Assembly (NCBI GenBank): GCA_031397815.1
Contig: JANNMJ010000132.1
Location: forward strand, 1-10,707
Source: JANNMJ01 sp031397815
GTDB lineage: Bacteria > Bacteroidota > Bacteroidia > Cytophagales > Hymenobacteraceae
Length of the DNA stretch: 10,707 nucleotides
Direction of reading: 5' to 3'
In this document: piece after piece, positions 1 through 6,148 of the stretch
Layout: each line of letters begins with the position of its first letter
How positions within the stretch are numbered: the stretch's first letter is position 1
Translations under genes and position numbers: made by a program
Notes under the pieces: model-generated
Database searches by the model: none
Told to the model about the DNA's origin: nothing
Seen by the model: the letters and a program-made list of their open reading frames with translations, nothing else

Positions 1-9
1 TTGAGATAA

Positions 10-93
10 CCCCCGCCGGGGGGGCGGGAACACGCCCCCCCCAAACAACCCTCAATCCGCCCCCCCCCCGCTTTTGGGGGGGGGGCCGGGGGG
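10..93. repeat. G/C homopolymer region with hairpins
   Basis: This stretch is almost only C and G runs. Ten C residues (60-69) face ten G residues (76-85) across the 6-nt loop GCTTTT, giving a perfect 10-bp stem that G59-C86 extends to 11. A smaller stem pairs CCCGCC (12-17) with GGCGGG (23-28). Further runs are C35-42 and G88-93. No U-tract follows on the + strand, so this is not a classical rho-independent terminator, although it could end transcription of a gene left of the window. Runs this long are also prone to length errors in sequencing, so the exact counts are uncertain. Confidence 0.6.
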
Positions 94-102
94 TGAGGAT
101 TC

Positions 103-131
103 TTGTGCTCACCGCCCACTGCTTAAATGGC
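103..131 (+). promoter_or_regulatory. weak candidate promoter for the GH gene
   Basis: TTG (103-105) is followed 18 nt later by TAAATGGC (124-131), which only partly matches the Bacteroidota -7 element TAnnTTTG (TA and the first T fit, the rest does not). The spacing is about right for the -33/-7 pair of that phylum. The match is poor and the proposal is tentative. Confidence 0.18.
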
Positions 132-150
132 TCCATCCGAACCGCACGGG

Positions 151-191
151 CCGATAGCCGTAAATCGGAAGCCCCGTAGCAGTTCGGGGTT
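151..191 (+). promoter_or_regulatory. two tandem stem-loops just upstream of the GH start codon
   Basis: CCGAT (151-155) pairs with ATCGG (164-168) over an 8-nt loop. CCCCG (172-176) pairs with CGGGG (185-189), also over an 8-nt loop, and can be extended by a G-T wobble and an A-T pair to 170/191. The second stem ends 9 nt before the ATG at 201, so if transcribed it could affect translation initiation. No known RNA family is recognised. The stems are short and could be chance in GC-rich DNA. Confidence 0.3.
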
Positions 192-200
192 CAGTGAGCT

Positions 201-1460
201 ATGGTTTTAGATACAGCGGCGTCGCCGTTTCGGTCGTTTTGGCAAGCGGGTTTCGAGTGTGCCGACCACGTTAATAATCGCGGGCAGCGGGTCGATTTAC
301 TGGCCATAACCGGTCATACGGCGCGGGTGGCCGAAAATTATGCGGCTTTGCAGCCGTTCAACATTCAGACCGCCCGCGAAGGCATCCGGTGGGCGCACGT
401 CGAGCGCCGGGCGGGGCAGTACCGCTGGGCAGAGGTGCGGCAGCGGCTGGCGGCGGGGCGCGCAATGGGTGTGCAGCAGGTCTGGGATATCTGTCATTTT
501 GGTTTTCCGGCCGACCTCTCGCCGCTGCATCCCGGTTTTGAGGCGCGGTTTGCGGCCGTTTGCACCGCGTTCGCGCAGCTCTACCGCGCCGAAACCGATG
601 CGCCGCTGCTCGTGACGCCGGTCAATGAGATGAGCTTTTTGTCGTGGCTCGGCGGCGAGGTGGCCGGTACGGTGCCCTTCACGCGCGGGCAGGGTTTTGA
701 GGTGAAACGGCGGCTGGCGGGCGCCTACATCGCGGGCGCCGCCGCCATTCGGGCCGTTGATCCGGCCGCGCGCCTGCTCACCACTGAGCCGCTCATCAAC
801 GTGGTGATGCCGCACGGCACGAACCCGCGCACCCGCCATCATCGGCATCTGGTGCGCGATGTGGCGGGGATTAACGAGTCGCAGTTTCAGGCGCTGGAGA
901 TGCTCAGCGGGCGGATGTGCCCCGAGCTGGGCGGCGGGCCGGAGTACCTCGACATTCTCGGCTTCAATTTTTATTACGATAATCAGTGGGCGCATAATCA
1001 AGGGCGGCTGCGCTGGGAAGACACCCCGCGTGACCCGCGCTGGGTGCCGCTCCACGAGCTGCTGCACCGCGTTTGGAAGCGGTACGACCGGCCCGTCGTG
1101 CTCTCGGAAACGAGTCACCCCGGCGTCGACCGCCCGCGCTGGATGCACGAAACCGCCGCCGAATGCCGCCGCGCTCTTGATCGCGGCGTGCCACTCTGGG
1201 GCATCTGCCTGTACCCCATCCTCGACCGCCCCGATTGGGACGACCTCACCACTTGGCACCGCGCTGGTCTCTGGGACGCCCACCTGCCCACGCCCACCGA
1301 CGGCTCGCCGCCCGCCATGCACCTCTACGAACCCTACGCCGAAGCCCTGCGCGACGCGCAGCGCCTGCTGCCCGAAGCGGCTGAATCCGCCGAAGCGTCC
1401 AAACCCGCCGAGCGTACCGTTCAACGGCTGAAACGCGTCGAAACGCTGGAACTGGCGTAA
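201..1460 (+). CDS. clan GH-A glycoside hydrolase, family 1-like
   Basis: A 419-residue protein with the features of a (beta/alpha)8-barrel retaining glycosidase. Near the N-terminus there is a F-E-C-A-D-H-V-N-N segment (18-26), typical of family 1-like 'beta-glucosidase' proteins. The T-P-V-N-E segment (139-143) places E143 as the likely acid/base after the beta-4 strand. V-L-S-E-T-S (300-305) places E303 as the likely nucleophile after beta-7, followed by a W-G-I-C-L-Y-P strand (333-339). At about 420 residues it is near family size, slightly shorter than many GH1 enzymes. No signal peptide is apparent, so it is probably cytoplasmic. The last 30 residues are Ala/Glu/Lys-rich and probably disordered. 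The substrate cannot be told. Such proteins are often annotated simply as beta-glucosidases. It is separated from transketolase by 126 nt and may be a separate transcription unit. Confidence 0.75.
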   Translation: MVLDTAASPFRSFWQAGFECADHVNNRGQRVDLLAITGHTARVAENYAALQPFNIQTAREGIRWAHVERRAGQYRWAEVRQRLAAGRAMGVQQVWDICHFGFPADLSPLHPGFEARFAAVCTAFAQLYRAETDAPLLVTPVNEMSFLSWLGGEVAGTVPFTRGQGFEVKRRLAGAYIAGAAAIRAVDPAARLLTTEPLINVVMPHGTNPRTRHHRHLVRDVAGINESQFQALEMLSGRMCPELGGGPEYLDILGFNFYYDNQWAHNQGRLRWEDTPRDPRWVPLHELLHRVWKRYDRPVVLSETSHPGVDRPRWMHETAAECRRALDRGVPLWGICLYPILDRPDWDDLTTWHRAGLWDAHLPTPTDGSPPAMHLYEPYAEALRDAQRLLPEAAESAEASKPAERTVQRLKRVETLELA

Positions 1461-1586
1461 AAGGCTCGCATCTCCACATCCTCGGATCTCCCTCACATCT
1501 GTTCCCAAACATCTGTCTTCATTCAACCCTTCGGCGCGTTCCGCTACCTTCGCCGCCGAAACATTGTCTCCTGCAATCCCTCGCTT
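1461..1586 (+). promoter_or_regulatory. intergenic region, candidate promoter of the pentose phosphate cluster
   Basis: This is a pyrimidine-rich spacer between the hydrolase and transketolase. TACCTTCG (1545-1552) differs at one fixed position from the Bacteroidota -7 consensus TAnnTTTG and would place transcription start about 25-30 nt before the ATG at 1587. I see no convincing -33 TTG at the usual distance. An 8-nt direct repeat ACATCTGT (1495-1502 and 1509-1516) lies upstream and could be an operator, or chance. No terminator hairpin for the hydrolase gene is visible. Confidence 0.28.
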
Positions 1587-3596
1587 ATGGCCGCTTCCCC
1601 TGAACTCGATCAGCTCTGCATCAATACCATCCGCACGCTATCGCTTGATGCGGTACAGAAAGCCGAATCCGGCCATCCCGGCTTGCCGTTGGGCATGGCG
1701 CCGTCGGCTTACGTGCTCTGGACGCGCCATATGCGTCATAATCCGAAGAACCCACATTGGGCGAACCGCGACCGGTTCCTGCTCTCGGCGGGACACGGGT
1801 CGATGCTGATTTACTCGCTCCTGCACCTCACGGGGTATGATTTGCCGCTCGAAGAGCTGAAGAATTTCCGGCAGATGGGGTCGAAAACGGCCGGGCATCC
1901 GGAGTATCACCTCACACCGGGCGTCGAGCTGACGACGGGGCCGCTCGGGCAGGGCTTTGCGAATGGAGTGGGCTTCGGCATCGGCGGCGCGCATCTGGGC
2001 GCCCGCTTCAACGCCGACGGCTTCCCGCTGATCGACCATTTCGTGTACTGCATTTGCTCCGACGGTGACCTGATGGAAGGCGTCGCGTGTGAAGCAGCGT
2101 CGCTGGCGGGCACGCTCGCCCTCGGCAACCTCGTCTATCTCTACGACGACAACCACATCACCATCGAAGGCGACACCAATCTCGCGTTCCGCGAAGACGT
2201 GCTGGCGCGCTTCGAGGCGTACGGCTGGCACACGCAGCGCGTGACCGACGGCAACGACACGGCCGCCATCGACGCCGCGATTCAGGCCGCAAAAGCCGAA
2301 ACCGGTAAGCCGTCGCTGATTGCCGTCAAGACCATCATCGGCTACGGAATGCCCGCCGCCGGAACGCGCAAGGCGCACTCCGACGCGCCCGGCGCCGACG
2401 CCGTAAAGGCCACCAAAAAGAACCTCAACTGGCCGGAAGACGCCCAATTCCTGATTCCTGACGAAGCCCTCGCGCATTTCCGCGAAGCCGTTGCGGCGGG
2501 TGCGAAACAGGAAACCGACTGGAACGCCCTCGTCGACCGCTACGAAGCCGCCCATCCCGAGAAGGGCGGCGAGTGGCGCCGCACGATGAGCGGCGAGCTG
2601 CCGAAAGACTGGGAAAAAGCCCTCCCCACCTTCGCCGACGCCAAACCGATGGCGACACGCGCGGCGTCCGGCGAAGTCATCAATGCCCTCGCGAAAGTGC
2701 TGCCGCAACTCATCGGTGGCTCCGCCGATTTGGCGCCCTCGAACAACACCGACATCAAGGACGGCGGCTCGTTCGGGCCTGAGAATCACGCCGGGCGCAT
2801 TCTGCACTTCGGCGTGCGCGAGCACGCAATGGGCGCCGCCCTCAACGGCATCTCGCTCAACGGCGGGCTGATTCCGTTCGGCGGCACGTTCATGTGCTTC
2901 TCCGATTATATGAAGCCCGCCGTGCGGCTGGCGGCGCTGAGCGGCATTCAGGTCATCTTCGTTTTCACCCACGATTCTATCGGTTTGGGCGAAGACGGCC
3001 CGACGCACCAACCCATCGAGCAGCTCGCGGGGCTACGCGCGATTCCGCAGCATTACGTCATCCGTCCCGCCGACCCGCACGAAACCCGCGCGGCGTGGAA
3101 AATCGCGATTGAGCGCCAAAAACTCCCCACGTCGCTCATCCTGACCCGTCAGAAAACCGTCATCCTCGACCAAGCCACCGTCAGCACCAAAGCCGATGAA
3201 GGCGTGGCGCGCGGCGCCTACATCTTGCAGGAAGCCGATGGCGGCGCGCCCCAAGTGCTCCTCCTCGCGACTGGCTCCGAAGTGGGCATCGCGCTGCAAG
3301 CCCGCGAGCAATTGCAAGCCGCTGGCACCCCCACCCGCGTGGTCTCGATGCCGTGCTGGGAGCGCTTCGAGGAGCAGGATGCCGCGTACAAGGAGCAAGT
3401 GCTGCCACGCGCCATCACGGCGCGGGTCGGTATCGAAGCCGCTGCCCGCCTCGGCTGGGACCGCTACACCGGTTTCGGCGGCACCGTGATTTGCATGGAA
3501 GGCTTCGGCGCCTCCGCCCCCGGCGATGAAGTGCTCAAACACTTCGGATTCACGGCAGAGAACATCGTTGAACAGGCGCGGAAAGTGTTGGGTTAA
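1587..3596 (+). CDS. tkt: transketolase
   Basis: A thiamine-diphosphate enzyme that moves two-carbon ketol units between sugar phosphates (xylulose-5-P with ribose-5-P or erythrose-4-P) in the cytoplasm. It is full length: 669 residues against about 660-670 for the family. In order it has the N-terminal PP domain with S-G-H-P-G (H30), A-G-H-G-S (H70) and G-H-P-E (H104). The ThDP/metal motif is S-D-G-D-L-M-E-G (158-165) with the downstream Y-D-D-N (186-189), and H264 follows. The Pyr domain has the catalytic glutamate in V-R-E-H-A (E412), then F-T-H-D-S (H462), G-E-D-G-P-T-H-Q-P (H474) and R521. The C-terminal domain follows. These positions run one to four residues ahead of the E. coli numbering, so all active-site residues look intact. 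The ATG at 1587 gives the usual short leader before the first helix. It heads the pathway cluster and ends 29 nt before the putative antitoxin gene. Confidence 0.97.
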   Translation: MAASPELDQLCINTIRTLSLDAVQKAESGHPGLPLGMAPSAYVLWTRHMRHNPKNPHWANRDRFLLSAGHGSMLIYSLLHLTGYDLPLEELKNFRQMGSKTAGHPEYHLTPGVELTTGPLGQGFANGVGFGIGGAHLGARFNADGFPLIDHFVYCICSDGDLMEGVACEAASLAGTLALGNLVYLYDDNHITIEGDTNLAFREDVLARFEAYGWHTQRVTDGNDTAAIDAAIQAAKAETGKPSLIAVKTIIGYGMPAAGTRKAHSDAPGADAVKATKKNLNWPEDAQFLIPDEALAHFREAVAAGAKQETDWNALVDRYEAAHPEKGGEWRRTMSGELPKDWEKALPTFADAKPMATRAASGEVINALAKVLPQLIGGSADLAPSNNTDIKDGGSFGPENHAGRILHFGVREHAMGAALNGISLNGGLIPFGGTFMCFSDYMKPAVRLAALSGIQVIFVFTHDSIGLGEDGPTHQPIEQLAGLRAIPQHYVIRPADPHETRAAWKIAIERQKLPTSLILTRQKTVILDQATVSTKADEGVARGAYILQEADGGAPQVLLLATGSEVGIALQAREQLQAAGTPTRVVSMPCWERFEEQDAAYKEQVLPRAITARVGIEAAARLGWDRYTGFGGTVICMEGFGASAPGDEVLKHFGFTAENIVEQARKVLG

Positions 3597-3625
3597 GGAG
3601 TGTTCAACCTCAAAAGACAACAACG

Positions 3626-3826
3626 ATGAGCACAGTAGATCAGCAAATCGAAATTCAGGAAATCATCGCCAAACTCCCTCCCAATCAGTTGAGCGGCGTA
3701 TTGGAGTTTTTGCGAGAGATGTACCGGAACGCACAACAAGCCAGTGGAGAGCCTGACTTCGACTGGGCGCGCGTGGGCCGGATTATGCGTGACAATGACG
3801 ATGTGCTTCGTCGGCTCGCGCAATGA
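3626..3826 (+). CDS. small putative antitoxin of a Doc-type toxin-antitoxin pair
   Basis: A 66-residue acidic/amphipathic protein that I do not recognise by family. Residues 6-38 look like one long helix containing a K-L-P-P-N-Q-L-S-G-V-L-E-F-L segment (16-29), reminiscent of short DUF2281-like proteins found next to toxins. A hinge G-E-P-D-F-D-W (41-47) follows, then a charged C-terminal helix that could bind the toxin. It does not look like a standard Phd/YefM or AbrB DNA-binding domain. The antitoxin role is inferred from position: its TGA overlaps the ATG of the following Fic/Doc gene (ATGA), the usual antitoxin-first arrangement with coupled translation. GC content is low for the window (29 of 60 bases at 3661-3720 counted by hand), which suggests acquisition together with the toxin gene. 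Confidence 0.7.
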   Translation: MSTVDQQIEIQEIIAKLPPNQLSGVLEFLREMYRNAQQASGEPDFDWARVGRIMRDNDDVLRRLAQ

Positions 3827-4248
3827 TCTCTGTCTTCTATGCCATTAGTACCCACGCGCTACAAATAGCCCGCTATGGCGGCGCTAATGGCTTACGCGAC
3901 CGAGGTGGCTTAGAGGCGGCATTAGCCCGACCCTTTCACGGTTTTGGTGAGCAGGATGCCTACCCAGGTCCGATTGAAAAATCAGCGGCACTCTTGCATT
4001 CGTTAGCTAAGAACCATCCGTTCGTGGATGGGAATAAGCGCATTGCCTTTGTATTGGCTCTTTATCTGCTGGAAGGGTATGGCTATCAGCTTAAGGCGGA
4101 AGTCAGCAATGACAACCGATACGAGATGGTCATCGCTGTAGCCAGTGGCAATCTAGAGTATGAGGGTATCGTCGAATGGCTCCGCCAAAACACTGAACCC
4201 ATCAAGAGCTTCCCAGTAACGTCCATCGATAAATCACCCCAGTTGTGA
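3823..4248 (+). CDS. doc: Fic/Doc-family toxin (death-on-curing type)
   Basis: A 141-residue Fic-fold protein. The N-terminal part contains R-Y-G-G-A-N-G-L-R-D-R-G-G-L-E-A-A-L-A-R-P (17-37), the segment characteristic of Doc-family toxins. The catalytic loop is H-P-F-V-D-G-N-K-R (65-73) with the conserved His65, Asp69, Asn71 and Arg73. Lysine 72 sits where AMP-transferring Fic proteins usually have the second glycine. In phage P1 Doc this change goes with phosphorylation of EF-Tu instead of AMPylation, so kinase activity is the better guess here. The protein is about 15 residues longer than P1 Doc at the C-terminus. It starts inside the antitoxin stop codon and ends inside the transaldolase start codon. 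GC is about 45-58% in hand-counted 60-nt lines, against about 67% in a neighbouring tal line, and codon use is more A/T-rich, pointing to transfer. Confidence 0.88.
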   Translation: MISVFYAISTHALQIARYGGANGLRDRGGLEAALARPFHGFGEQDAYPGPIEKSAALLHSLAKNHPFVDGNKRIAFVLALYLLEGYGYQLKAEVSNDNRYEMVIAVASGNLEYEGIVEWLRQNTEPIKSFPVTSIDKSPQL

Positions 4249-5366
4249 ATCCCCTCCAAAAACTCACCACCTTCGGCCAAAGCATTTCTTTGGATTTGCT
4301 CGGCCGTAACCTGCTCAATTCGGGCGATTTGAAGCGAATGATCGCTGACGATGCCGTTACGAGCGTGACTTCCAACCCGGCGATCTTCGAGAAATCGATT
4401 CTCGAAGGGGATTATTATGACGATGACCTCCGCGAGCTGGCCCGCGCCGGTAAGTCCGGCGACGACCTCTACATCGGTCTCGTCAGCAAAGACATCCGCG
4501 ATACGGCGGCGCTCCTGCGGCCGATTTACGACCAGACCCACGGCCGCGACGGTTTCGTGAGCCTCGAAGTTTCGCCCGCATCGGCGCTCCTCACCGAGCC
4601 GACCGTTGAGGAAGGTCGCAAGCTGTGGAAGCTCATCGACCAGCCGAACCTCTACATCAAAGTGCCCGGCACCGAGCCGGGTTTGGCGGCTATCGAGACG
4701 CTCATCGGCGAGGGCATCAACGTCAACGTGACGCTCCTGTTCAGCCTCGACCGTTACCGCGCCGTGACCGACGCGTATATGAGCGGCTTGGAAGCGCACT
4801 TGGCGGCGGGCCACAAAATCGGCCATATCTCGTCGGTGGCGAGCTTTTTCCTGAGCCGGATTGATTCGGTGACGGATCCGCTCCTCGAAAAAATCATCGC
4901 CGAAGGCGGCGAAAAAGCGGAGACGGCGAAGGCGCTGTACGGCGAAGTAGCGATTGCCTCGGCGCGGCAAGCGTACGTGATTTGGCAGGAAGTCTTCTCG
5001 TCGGAGCGGTTCCAGAAGCTCGAAGCGCAGGGCGCGCAAAAGCAGCGCCTGCTGTGGGCGAGCACCGGCACGAAAAACAAAGCCTTCTCGGATGTGAAGT
5101 ACGTTGAAGCGCTGATCGGGCCGGAAACCGTCAACACGATTCCGCTCGACACCCTCAACGCGTACCGCGACCACGGTCAGCCTGCCAACCGTCTCACCGA
5201 AAACCTCGCCGACGCGCAAGTCAAGCTCGACCAGCTCGCCGACCTCGGCATCGACCTCCACAAAGTCACCGCTGATCTGGAAGTCGATGGTATCGAGAAG
5301 TTCGTGACGCCGTTCAAGAAGCTGTTCGCGGCGCTCGAAGAGAAACGGGCAGCCGTACTCGCATAG
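4245..5366 (+). CDS. tal: transaldolase (long, Mycobacterium-type)
   Basis: Transfers the three-carbon dihydroxyacetone unit between sedoheptulose-7-P and glyceraldehyde-3-P through a Schiff base, linking the pentose phosphates to glycolysis in the cytoplasm. At 373 residues it fits the longer bacterial subfamily, not the short TalC/fructose-6-P aldolase type. Visible motifs are V-T-S-N-P-A-I-F-E-K (41-50), N-L-Y-I-K-V-P-G-T (135-143) with K139 as the Schiff-base lysine, N-V-N-V-T-L-L-F-S (159-167), and W-A-S-T-G-T-K-N (271-278). The start is GTG at 4245, giving the family-typical M-N-P-L-x-x-L beginning. No nearby in-frame ATG gives a better start. The GTG overlaps the toxin's TGA (GTGA), so translation is probably coupled to the toxin gene. 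The outer arm of the downstream palindrome begins within its TAG stop codon. Confidence 0.96.
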   Translation: MNPLQKLTTFGQSISLDLLGRNLLNSGDLKRMIADDAVTSVTSNPAIFEKSILEGDYYDDDLRELARAGKSGDDLYIGLVSKDIRDTAALLRPIYDQTHGRDGFVSLEVSPASALLTEPTVEEGRKLWKLIDQPNLYIKVPGTEPGLAAIETLIGEGINVNVTLLFSLDRYRAVTDAYMSGLEAHLAAGHKIGHISSVASFFLSRIDSVTDPLLEKIIAEGGEKAETAKALYGEVAIASARQAYVIWQEVFSSERFQKLEAQGAQKQRLLWASTGTKNKAFSDVKYVEALIGPETVNTIPLDTLNAYRDHGQPANRLTENLADAQVKLDQLADLGIDLHKVTADLEVDGIEKFVTPFKKLFAALEEKRAAVLA

Positions 5367-5469
5367 ATCGCAGATTAAGCTGATTTTTTGATGGCGCAGA
5401 TGAATTTCTTTGGATTCATCTGCGCCATCAAAAAATCATTAAATCCCTCCATTAGCTAAATCTGCGATC
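5366..5469. repeat. two-tier palindrome between tal and the HAD gene
   Basis: The inner arms, 5381-5405 and 5414-5438, are perfectly complementary over 25 bp around an 8-nt loop (5406-5413). The outer arms, 5366-5376 and 5459-5469, are complementary over 11 bp, with a further AGCT/AGCT match just inside. The left half (5366-5400) aligns without gaps to the reverse complement of 7809-7843, so it belongs to a dispersed repeat family. The 3' side of the stem ends in an A-run, not a T-run, so it is not a normal intrinsic terminator, but the transcript would fold strongly and could attenuate or stabilise mRNA ends. It fills nearly the whole 105-nt spacer. Confidence 0.9.
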
Positions 5470-5471
5470 CG

Positions 5472-6080
5472 ATGATTCAGACTCTTTTCCTCGATATCGG
5501 CGGTGTCCTCGGGACGAACGGCTGGGATACGGCCGCGCGGCGGGCTGCTTCCGAAACGTTCGGCTACGATTTTGCCGCATTCGAGACGCGCCACAAGCGT
5601 CTGTTCGACCTATACGAAACCGGCCACCTCACGCTCAGCGAATACCTGCGCGGGACGGTGTTCTTCAAGCCGCGCCCGTTCAGTGAAGCCGATTATGCGG
5701 CGTTCATTCAGCAGCAAAGCACCGCCTGGACGGCAAACATTGCGTTCTTCCGGGAGTTGAAAGCGCGGTACGGCCTGAAAGTCTTCGCAGTGAACAACGA
5801 AGGCCGTGAGCTGAACGATTACCGCCTCAAGAGCTTCGGCTTCGGCGATTTATTCGACGCCACCGTATCGTCGTGCTACGTGGGGATGCGCAAGCCCGAC
5901 CCCCGCCTGTACCGGATGGCCATCGACCTCAGTCAGACGCCCGCCGACGCGATTCTCGTCGTCGATGACCGGCCGGAGTTTACCGAGCTGGCGGCGGCTA
6001 TTGGGCTGCGCTCACTTCAGTTTGAATCATTGCCGCAGGCGCAGGCGGCTATAGCTGCCCATTTTGGCCTGACGCTCTGA
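5472..6080 (+). CDS. HAD-superfamily hydrolase, probable sugar-phosphate phosphatase
   Basis: A 202-residue cytoplasmic HAD protein of subfamily I layout (about 200 residues with an alpha-helical cap between motifs I and II). Motif I is L-F-L-D-I-G-G-V (5-12) with nucleophile Asp8. The usual second Asp is Gly10, as in YihX-type phosphatases, which have D-x-G-N-V. The region where motif II is expected reads F-A-V-N-N-E-G (105-111), with Asn in place of the usual Ser/Thr. Motif III is G-M-R-K-P-D-P (138-144) with Lys141. Motif IV is I-L-V-V-D-D-R-P (161-168) with Asp165/166. It lies between tal and gnd, so a substrate in the pentose phosphate pool is plausible but unproven. The ATG directly follows the dispersed repeat sequence. 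Confidence 0.85.
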   Translation: MIQTLFLDIGGVLGTNGWDTAARRAASETFGYDFAAFETRHKRLFDLYETGHLTLSEYLRGTVFFKPRPFSEADYAAFIQQQSTAWTANIAFFRELKARYGLKVFAVNNEGRELNDYRLKSFGFGDLFDATVSSCYVGMRKPDPRLYRMAIDLSQTPADAILVVDDRPEFTELAAAIGLRSLQFESLPQAQAAIAAHFGLTL

Positions 6081-6118
6081 GGCGTCACCTCCAGCCTGCC
6101 TATCAGCGGTAAGCCGCT
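6070..6118 (+). promoter_or_regulatory. two short stem-loops at the HAD-gnd junction
   Basis: GACGC (6071-6075) pairs with GCGTC (6082-6086) around a 6-nt loop that contains the HAD stop codon, extended by T6070-A6087. AGCGG (6105-6109) pairs with CCGCT (6114-6118) around the loop TAAG. Neither is followed by a T-run, so read-through into gnd is expected. They may mark mRNA processing sites or be chance. Confidence 0.25.
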
Positions 6119-6148
6119 ACAAACCTCTTCCCCGTCATCGTCCACAAC

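Noticed and set aside
171..200. Possible tRNA-like T-arm (CGGGGTTC) before the GH gene
   Set aside because: No acceptor, D or anticodon arms can be built around it.
2055..2085. Transketolase ThDP motif reads S-D-G-D-L-M-E-G instead of G-D-G, possible defect
   Set aside because: As far as I know, S-D-G-D-L-M-E-G is a common form in bacterial transketolases, and all other active-site residues are present.
1638..3011. Long open frame on the minus strand opposite transketolase (similar ones lie opposite the GH, tal, gnd and zwf genes)
   Set aside because: These mirror strongly conserved + strand genes, give low-complexity Arg/Gly/Ala-rich translations without recognisable domains, and are expected in GC-rich coding DNA.
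3692..3709. S-G-V-L-E in the antitoxin resembling the Fic inhibitory motif S/T-x-x-x-E-G/N
   Set aside because: The residue after Glu is Phe, not Gly/Asn, and Doc-type toxins are not normally controlled through that motif.
5381..5438. The 25-bp hairpin as a rho-independent terminator
   Set aside because: The descending arm ends in an A-run and no T-run follows. The stem is also far longer than usual for terminators, and it belongs to a repeat family.
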